A stretch of DNA of 64,000 bases, taken from Rhodospirillaceae bacterium (GTDB lineage Bacteria; Pseudomonadota; Alphaproteobacteria; DSM-16000; Inquilinaceae). Positions 59,861 through 64,000 of this stretch are shown piece after piece; position 1 is the stretch's first letter; every line of letters begins with the position of its first letter. Under the pieces are notes generated by a model. It was given only the letters and a program-made list of their open reading frames with translations, was not told where the DNA came from and did not search any database. The DNA lies in NCBI GenBank assembly GCA_020638575.1, contig JACKIH010000003.1, forward strand, positions 1 to 64,000, read 5' to 3'. The translations under genes were made by a program, and so were the position numbers.

Positions 59861-60661
59861 ATGCCCGACACCGCACAAATCCCCGTGACGCTGCCGCCGC
59901 GCGACCTGAAGCGCACCTGGGGCGCGATCGCGCTGTGGGGCATCATCCTGGGGCTGCTGGTGTGGTCGTGGGACGGTGCGGACATGCGTCCCGCCGACCT
60001 GATCCGCCAGTCGGGCAACATGATCCGGTATATGGAGGGCTTCTTTCCGCCCGACTTTTCCGACTGGGACCTCTATGTGGAGGAGATGGCGATCACCGTG
60101 CAGATCGCCGTCTGGGGCACGGCACTGGCCATCGTGTGCTCCATACCGCTCGGCGTGCTGTGTTCGGAGAACATCGTGCCCTGGTGGGTCTACCACCCGG
60201 TGCGCCGGCTGATGGACGCCTTTCGCGCCATCAACGAGATGGTGTTCGCCATGCTGTTCGTGGTGGCCGTGGGGCTGGGGCCGTTCGCCGGCGTGCTGGC
60301 CCTGTTCGTCCACACCACGGGGATCCTGGCCAAGCTGTTTTCCGAAGCGGTGGAGGCGATCGACCCGCGGCCGGTGGAAGGCATCCGCGCCACTGGGGCC
60401 AACGGGGTGCAGGAGGTGATCTACGGCGTCATCCCCCAGGTGCTGCCGCTGTGGATCTCCTATTCGCTCTACCGGTTTGAAAGCAATGTGCGTTCCGCCA
60501 CGGTGCTGGGCATCGTCGGGGCCGGCGGCATCGGCCAGCTCCTCTACGAGAACATCCGCGGCTTCTACTACGACGAGACGGCCGCCATCCTGATCATCAT
60601 AATCCTGGTGGTGAGCGCCTTGGACATCCTCAGCCAGCAGCTTCGGCGACTGGTGGCATAG
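59861..60661 (+). CDS. phnE: Phosphonate ABC transporter permease
   Basis: The 266-residue permease has six probable spans and the PhnE-type EAA loop in VEGIRATGANGVQEVIYGVIPQVLP, then SYSLYRFESNVRSATVLGIVGAGGIG. It is the only permease of the operon and would form a homodimer. No C-P lyase genes follow, so the imported compound is processed by genes elsewhere. A GTG at 59822 is an alternative start. Confidence 0.93.
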   Translation: MPDTAQIPVTLPPRDLKRTWGAIALWGIILGLLVWSWDGADMRPADLIRQSGNMIRYMEGFFPPDFSDWDLYVEEMAITVQIAVWGTALAIVCSIPLGVLCSENIVPWWVYHPVRRLMDAFRAINEMVFAMLFVVAVGLGPFAGVLALFVHTTGILAKLFSEAVEAIDPRPVEGIRATGANGVQEVIYGVIPQVLPLWISYSLYRFESNVRSATVLGIVGAGGIGQLLYENIRGFYYDETAAILIIIILVVSALDILSQQLRRLVA

Positions 60662-60667
60662 TGCTGC

Positions 60668-61297
60668 CTAGCGCCGGTCGAACGCCAGGCGAGCCGCCAG
60701 CCCCAGGAACATGATGCTGGTCGCCATCTGCAATCCGCGGGCGAACCGCCGGCTGCGCGCCAACGCCTTGCCGATGGAGCCGGCGAAGCCGCCGACCAGG
60801 CAATTGACGATGGTGCCGCCGATGTTGAAGACGGCGCCGAAGATGAGGAACTGCAGCAGGGTGGAGCCCCGCGCCGGGTCGACGAACTGCGGTACGAAGG
60901 CGAGGATGAACACCGCCACCTTCGGGTTCAGCAGATTGACGAAGATGGCACGGCGGCACGCTCGCCAGGCAGTGGACGCGCGGGCGACCTCCGGGCTGTG
61001 GGCGGCAATCGGCCGCCGCCAGGCATCGATGGCGAGCCACACCAGGTAGGCCACGCCGCCCCAGCGGATGGCATCGAAGGCCACCGGGTGGGCGGCGATC
61101 AAGGCGGCCAGCCCCAGGCCGGCCAGAAGCGTGTGGAGAAAGCCGCCGATGGCGATGCCGAAGCTGGCCGCCACTCCGGCCCTGGGACCGGAGCGCAGAC
61201 CCTGGCCCAGGCAGAACAGCATGTCGGCCCCCGGCGTCAGGTTGAGTGCCAGGGCGGCGGGCACGAACACCCACAGGGCATCGGCGTCGATGGGCAC
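60668..61297 (-). CDS. LysE-family amino acid exporter
   Basis: The 209-residue membrane protein has about six spans and the LysE/RhtB pattern: LALNLTPGADMLFCLGQGLRSGPRAGVAAS-FGIAIG near the start and FVNLLNPKVAVFILAFVPQFV in the middle. It probably exports an amino acid or derivative. It converges with phnE, 6 bp apart. Confidence 0.92.
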   Translation of the reverse strand: MPIDADALWVFVPAALALNLTPGADMLFCLGQGLRSGPRAGVAASFGIAIGGFLHTLLAGLGLAALIAAHPVAFDAIRWGGVAYLVWLAIDAWRRPIAAHSPEVARASTAWRACRRAIFVNLLNPKVAVFILAFVPQFVDPARGSTLLQFLIFGAVFNIGGTIVNCLVGGFAGSIGKALARSRRFARGLQMATSIMFLGLAARLAFDRR

Positions 61298-61368
61298 GTG
61301 CGCGATCCTTGTTGCGGCCGGTACCGGTGGGAGGCGAGGGGAGATCCCGTCACATCATCGCCCAACTC

Positions 61369-61644
61369 TAGAGCCCTTTCGGGGATTTCGAAGCCATTCT
61401 GAGGAGGCGCATGGCCTCGAATGCGCGGAGCGACGACGAAGGACATGCAAGATGCATATTCGAGGAGGAGCGACAAAGCGGTCCGAGGCAATGCGCCCGT
61501 CCCGCACGGGTTTGCGTCCGGCGGCCGCCCACGGCGTCGCAGCGCTTGCCCGATGCGCGTGGCATCGCGCCGCGCGCCGCTCCTGGTGGATCACCGCGCC
61601 GGACAGCAAACAGAATTGACTCCGAAATCCCCGAAAGGGCTCTA
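61369..61644. mobile_element. MITE-like element with 20-bp perfect terminal inverted repeats and TA flanks
   Basis: The terminal repeats at 61371-61390 and 61623-61642 are perfect complements beginning GAGCCCTTTCGGGG. Each is bordered by TA (61369-61370 and 61643-61644), the target duplication made by IS630/Tc1-mariner transposases. The element is 276 bp with TA, encodes no transposase and contains a smaller inverted repeat, CCTCGAAT (61415-61422) with ATTCGAGG (61458-61465). It is thus a non-autonomous element. It lies 90 bp upstream of a secreted-protein gene and in the LysE gene's upstream region, so it could affect either. Confidence 0.85.
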
Positions 61645-61734
61645 CCACTGGCATGGCAGCTTGCCGACCGGCGTCCGCGGCGGTGGCACGGCAGCCAAGA
61701 AGACGCCAACAGCACAGGAGAGGGGGGCAAGGCA

Positions 61735-62652
61735 GTGAGCAGATCCATTCTGACAAAATGGCTTGCAGTGGTGGCCGTCTGGTGCCTGGTGCCGGCAGCT
61801 CCGGCACTGGCCGACGACATGGAGGCGCCGGCCGATCCGGCAGCGGCCCTCCTCGGCACCTGGGAGACGGAGGAAGGCTTCGAGCCGCCGGGCAGCGTCA
61901 CCTTCGAAGCGGGCGGCGTGGGCCATGTCACCAATGTTGGCGGGCCGGTGGTGTCGATCCGCTGGGTGGCCGATGTCGCTGCCGATCCGATGCGCCTGGA
62001 GATGACGGCGCTCGACCAGACCATGCGCACGGTGTTCGCGTTCGACGGGCCGGATCGCGTGCGCATGGCGGAGCCGGGGCCCAGCTATCCCGACAGCCTC
62101 GACGGTCCCGGTTCGCTGGTGATGCTGCGGGTGGCCGAGACGGCGGCGGAGGGCCCCTGGATGCCGCTGACGCCGGAGATCCAGGCGGCGATCGCCCAGA
62201 TGGTCGGAACCGTCGATGACTATTCCTCGTCGCTCCCCTATCTCGGTATCGGTCCGCGGATCCAGGCGCTGCTTCCGGGCCACTGGATGATCGTGCCCGT
62301 GCGGGCCCAGGACATGGCGGACGATGCCGAGCGTTTGCAGAGAGCCTGCGAGAACGCGAGCACGCTGGTGGAGCGCCGCGACCCCGAAGGTTACGCCTTC
62401 ACCCTGACCCGCCACGACCGCGACGGCGGCCGCTTCGAAATGGCCAGCCTGGTGTGGGGCGGCAACAGCCGCTTTCTGCAGGTGAGGAACCTGCCGGACC
62501 AGATCGACTTCCTGCGCATCCGGGAGCACCCCAGCGCGATCACCCAGCCGGTGTTCAATGCCTGGCAGGAAACGACCATCCTGCCCCTGTCCGACGCCGT
62601 GCTGCTGCAGGTCGGCGGGCTGGAGGTGCAGATCTGGCTGCGCTGTCCGTGA
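61735..62652 (+). CDS. Exported protein of unknown function
   Basis: The 305-residue product starts at GTG 61735, chosen for the AGGAGAGGGGGG ribosome-binding site and because it gives a signal peptide (SILTKWLAVVAVWCLVPAAPALA). Residues ~35-120 resemble a lipocalin-like or copper-resistance-like beta domain (LLGTWETEEGFEPPG, FEAGGVGHVTNVGG). The C-terminal half is unassigned (RLQRACENASTLVERRDPEGYAF). The frame continues open upstream into the MITE but that part has no coding character. Confidence 0.75.
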   Translation: MSRSILTKWLAVVAVWCLVPAAPALADDMEAPADPAAALLGTWETEEGFEPPGSVTFEAGGVGHVTNVGGPVVSIRWVADVAADPMRLEMTALDQTMRTVFAFDGPDRVRMAEPGPSYPDSLDGPGSLVMLRVAETAAEGPWMPLTPEIQAAIAQMVGTVDDYSSSLPYLGIGPRIQALLPGHWMIVPVRAQDMADDAERLQRACENASTLVERRDPEGYAFTLTRHDRDGGRFEMASLVWGGNSRFLQVRNLPDQIDFLRIREHPSAITQPVFNAWQETTILPLSDAVLLQVGGLEVQIWLRCP

Positions 62653-62670
62653 TGTCTGGCCTGCCAACGG

Positions 62671-62702
62671 AAAAGGGCCGGGACATCGCTGCCCCGGCCC
62701 TT
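62671..62702. terminator. Bidirectional terminator between exported protein and ilvE genes
   Basis: AAGGGCCGGG (62673-62682) pairs with CCCGGCCCTT (62693-62702) around a 10-nt loop. On the minus strand TTTTCC follows the stem, suiting ilvE; on the plus strand only TTATC follows. Confidence 0.75.
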
Positions 62703-62728
62703 ATCGTGTCGGTCGGCCGTCGCTCAGT

Positions 62729-63643
62729 CTATTCGGCGGCGGCGACAGCCTTCAAGGGCGCTTCGGCGGTGGCCGGCCGCACGGCGGCGGAATAGTCGTC
62801 CATCAGCATCTGGGTGATCTGGCCGGGGGTGAAGGTGTGCTGGTCGATCTCGCCGACCGGCGTCACCTCCGCCGCGGTGCCGGTGATGAACACCTCGCTG
62901 GCGTTGGCCAACTCCTCCGGCCGGATGGCGCGCACGACAACCTCGATCCCCCGCGCCTTCGCCAGTTCGATCACCGTCTGGCGGGTCAGGCCGTCGAGGA
63001 AGCAGTCGGGCGTCGGCGTGTGCAGCTTGCCGTCGATCGCCAGGAACAGGTTGGCGCCGGTGGCTTCGGCCAACTGGCCGCGATAATCGAGCATCAGGGC
63101 GTCGTGGTAGCCTTCGTTCTCCGCCGCGTGCTTGGACATGGTGCAGATCATGTAGAGGCCGGCGGCCTTGGAATGCACCGGTGCGGTGTCCGGCGCGGGG
63201 CGGCGCCACTTGCTGGTCTTCAGCCGGATGCCCTTCATGCGGGCCGCCGGATCGAAGTAGCTGGGCCACTGCCACACGGCAATGGCGACGCGGATGCGCG
63301 TCTGCTGGGCCGAAACCCCCATCATCTCGGCCCCGCGCCACGCCACCGGGCGCACATAGCCGTCGACGATGGAGTTGGCCGCGATCACCTCGCGCGTCGC
63401 CGCGTCCAGCTCGGCTGCCGAAAACGGCACCTGGAAGCCGAGGATCTCGCCCGAGCGGATCAGCCGCTCGGAATGCTTGGTCAGCTTGAAGACCTCGCCG
63501 CCATAAACTCGCTCGCCTTCGAAGACACAACTGGCATAGTGGAGACCGTGGTTCAGCACATGCAGTTTGGCCTCGCGCCACGGCACCAGGGTGCCGTCTA
63601 GCCAAATGAGGCCGTCTCGGTCGTCGAAGGGAATGATTGACAT
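62729..63643 (-). CDS. ilvE: Branched-chain amino acid aminotransferase
   Basis: The 304-residue PLP enzyme (fold type IV) transfers amino groups in Leu, Ile and Val synthesis. The PLP lysine is Lys159 in PVHSKAAGLYM. Other motifs: HGLHYASCVFEGERVY, GYVRPVAWRG, EGYHDALMLDYRGQLAEATGANLF and EVFITGTAAEVTPVGEID. It is divergent from a MarR-type gene with 77 bp between starts. Confidence 0.96.
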   Translation of the reverse strand: MSIIPFDDRDGLIWLDGTLVPWREAKLHVLNHGLHYASCVFEGERVYGGEVFKLTKHSERLIRSGEILGFQVPFSAAELDAATREVIAANSIVDGYVRPVAWRGAEMMGVSAQQTRIRVAIAVWQWPSYFDPAARMKGIRLKTSKWRRPAPDTAPVHSKAAGLYMICTMSKHAAENEGYHDALMLDYRGQLAEATGANLFLAIDGKLHTPTPDCFLDGLTRQTVIELAKARGIEVVVRAIRPEELANASEVFITGTAAEVTPVGEIDQHTFTPGQITQMLMDDYSAAVRPATAEAPLKAVAAAE

Positions 63644-63700
63644 GCTTGGCGTTCCCGATGGTCAGATTATTACTGCGCTAGAACCTTAGGAGGTAACATT

Positions 63701-63760
63701 TTGCCGCTGATAGCGTCAACATGGCCGACCCCAAGCCGCACGCAAACCCGCTATTCCTAA
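63701..63760 (+). CDS. Possible 19-residue leader ORF overlapping the MarR gene start
   Basis: AGGAGGT at 63688-63694 is perfectly spaced (6 nt) from a TTG at 63701, which opens a 19-codon frame ending TAA at 63760. The MarR gene's only usable start, ATG 63721, is 26 nt from that site and in another frame. The strong site may therefore drive a leader peptide that affects MarR translation. Expression is inferred. Confidence 0.3.
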   Translation: MPLIASTWPTPSRTQTRYS

Positions 63761-64000
63761 CCGAAGAGGAAACCCGCGCCGGGCTCGATCTGCTGCTCGC
63801 CGCGGCCTCGGCCATCGCCCGGGTGGGCGAGGGGCTGCTGGCCGATCGCGGCATCGGCCGGGCCCACCGGCGGCTGCTGGCATTGATCGGCCGCCAGCCC
63901 GGCGTCACCCTGGCGGAGCTGGCGGCGAGCCTTGGCCTGCCCAAGCAGAGCGCCAGCCGGCAGATCGCCGAACTGGTGGAGCGGTCGCTGGTGGCGGTGC
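63721..64000 (+). CDS. MarR-family regulator, partial at window end
   Basis: The first 93 codons are visible. After a polar start (ADPKPHANPLFLTEEETRAG) comes the dimer helix DLLLAAASAIARVGEGLL, then a MarR helix-turn-helix: AHRRLLALIGRQPGVTLAELAASLGLPKQSASRQIAELVERSLV. An in-frame stop at 63694 rules out earlier starts other than ATG 63721. It is divergent from ilvE, an arrangement seen in other alphaproteobacteria. Confidence 0.88.
   Translation, partial: MADPKPHANPLFLTEEETRAGLDLLLAAASAIARVGEGLLADRGIGRAHRRLLALIGRQPGVTLAELAASLGLPKQSASRQIAELVERSLVAV

Noticed and set aside
61411..61734. N-terminal extension of the exported protein gene into the MITE
   Set aside because: The frame is open by chance; the GTG at 61735 has a strong ribosome-binding site and gives a proper signal peptide.

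Overview
This window is GC-rich (by eye well above 60%), gene-dense chromosomal DNA from an alphaproteobacterium, most likely in or near the Rhodospirillales. That placement rests on gene neighbourhoods: murA - DUF2948 - hisG - hisD - UPF0262 - phosphatase - infA - maf - RNase E/G-like - yacG - tRNA-Phe; argJ next to a PpiC-type chaperone and mutT; DUF1244 followed by GapR (DUF2312); an Fo operon atpI-B-E-F'-F encoded apart from F1; and a type-B PutA with a divergent Lrp-type regulator. It is assigned from sequence patterns only; no database search was possible.

Layout. 1-246 is a lower-GC stretch abutting the 3' end of tRNA-Phe, with 11-bp repeats that look like the edge of an integrated element. 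429-8198 (minus) is a conserved housekeeping run: cell wall, histidine, translation initiation, house-cleaning enzymes. 8415-11864 is a complete polar amino acid ABC transporter. 12342-16045 holds two paralogous membrane diguanylate cyclases on either side of tRNA-Thr; the first has an AT-rich front half. 16645-22313 is a LacI-type regulator with its own candidate operator, then an ABC importer operon ending in a metallophosphoesterase; three of the importer genes carry four frameshifts. 22452-26625 is proline catabolism (putR/putA). 26698-32155 has kdsA, a Nudix protein, a proline-rich exported protein and an isolated four-gene phage tail-tip cassette. 32192-39027 has a cobalamin adenosyltransferase, PpiC chaperone, argJ, mutT, an isochorismatase-like hydrolase, a glycerate kinase and a histidine kinase with a cysteine cluster.

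39340-46380 has a ROK sugar kinase, pyruvate kinase, a DMT exporter, a coiled-coil exported protein, and an overlapping N-formylglutamate amidohydrolase / carboxylate-amine ligase pair. 46392-50086 has a cysteine-synthase-like enzyme divergent from a MarR regulator, DUF1244, GapR and TrkH. 50210-54100 is a TAXI/TRAP transporter whose two genes are separated by a small low-GC secreted-protein gene. 54208-54666 encodes a small exported protein made of four DxDxG...D repeats, just upstream of the Fo ATP synthase operon (54838-57614), whose b subunit has a ~107-residue acidic N-terminal extension. 57820-60661 is phnCDE with a possible Pho box. Then come a LysE exporter, a 276-bp MITE-like element with perfect inverted repeats and TA flanks, a secreted protein, ilvE and a divergent MarR regulator that runs off the window.

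Most promising unexplained items: the four-repeat DxDxG exported protein (54208), the MITE (61369), the clustered frameshifts (17691-21501), the phage tail-tip cassette (30321), the cysteine-cluster histidine kinase (37822), and the extended AtpF (56814).
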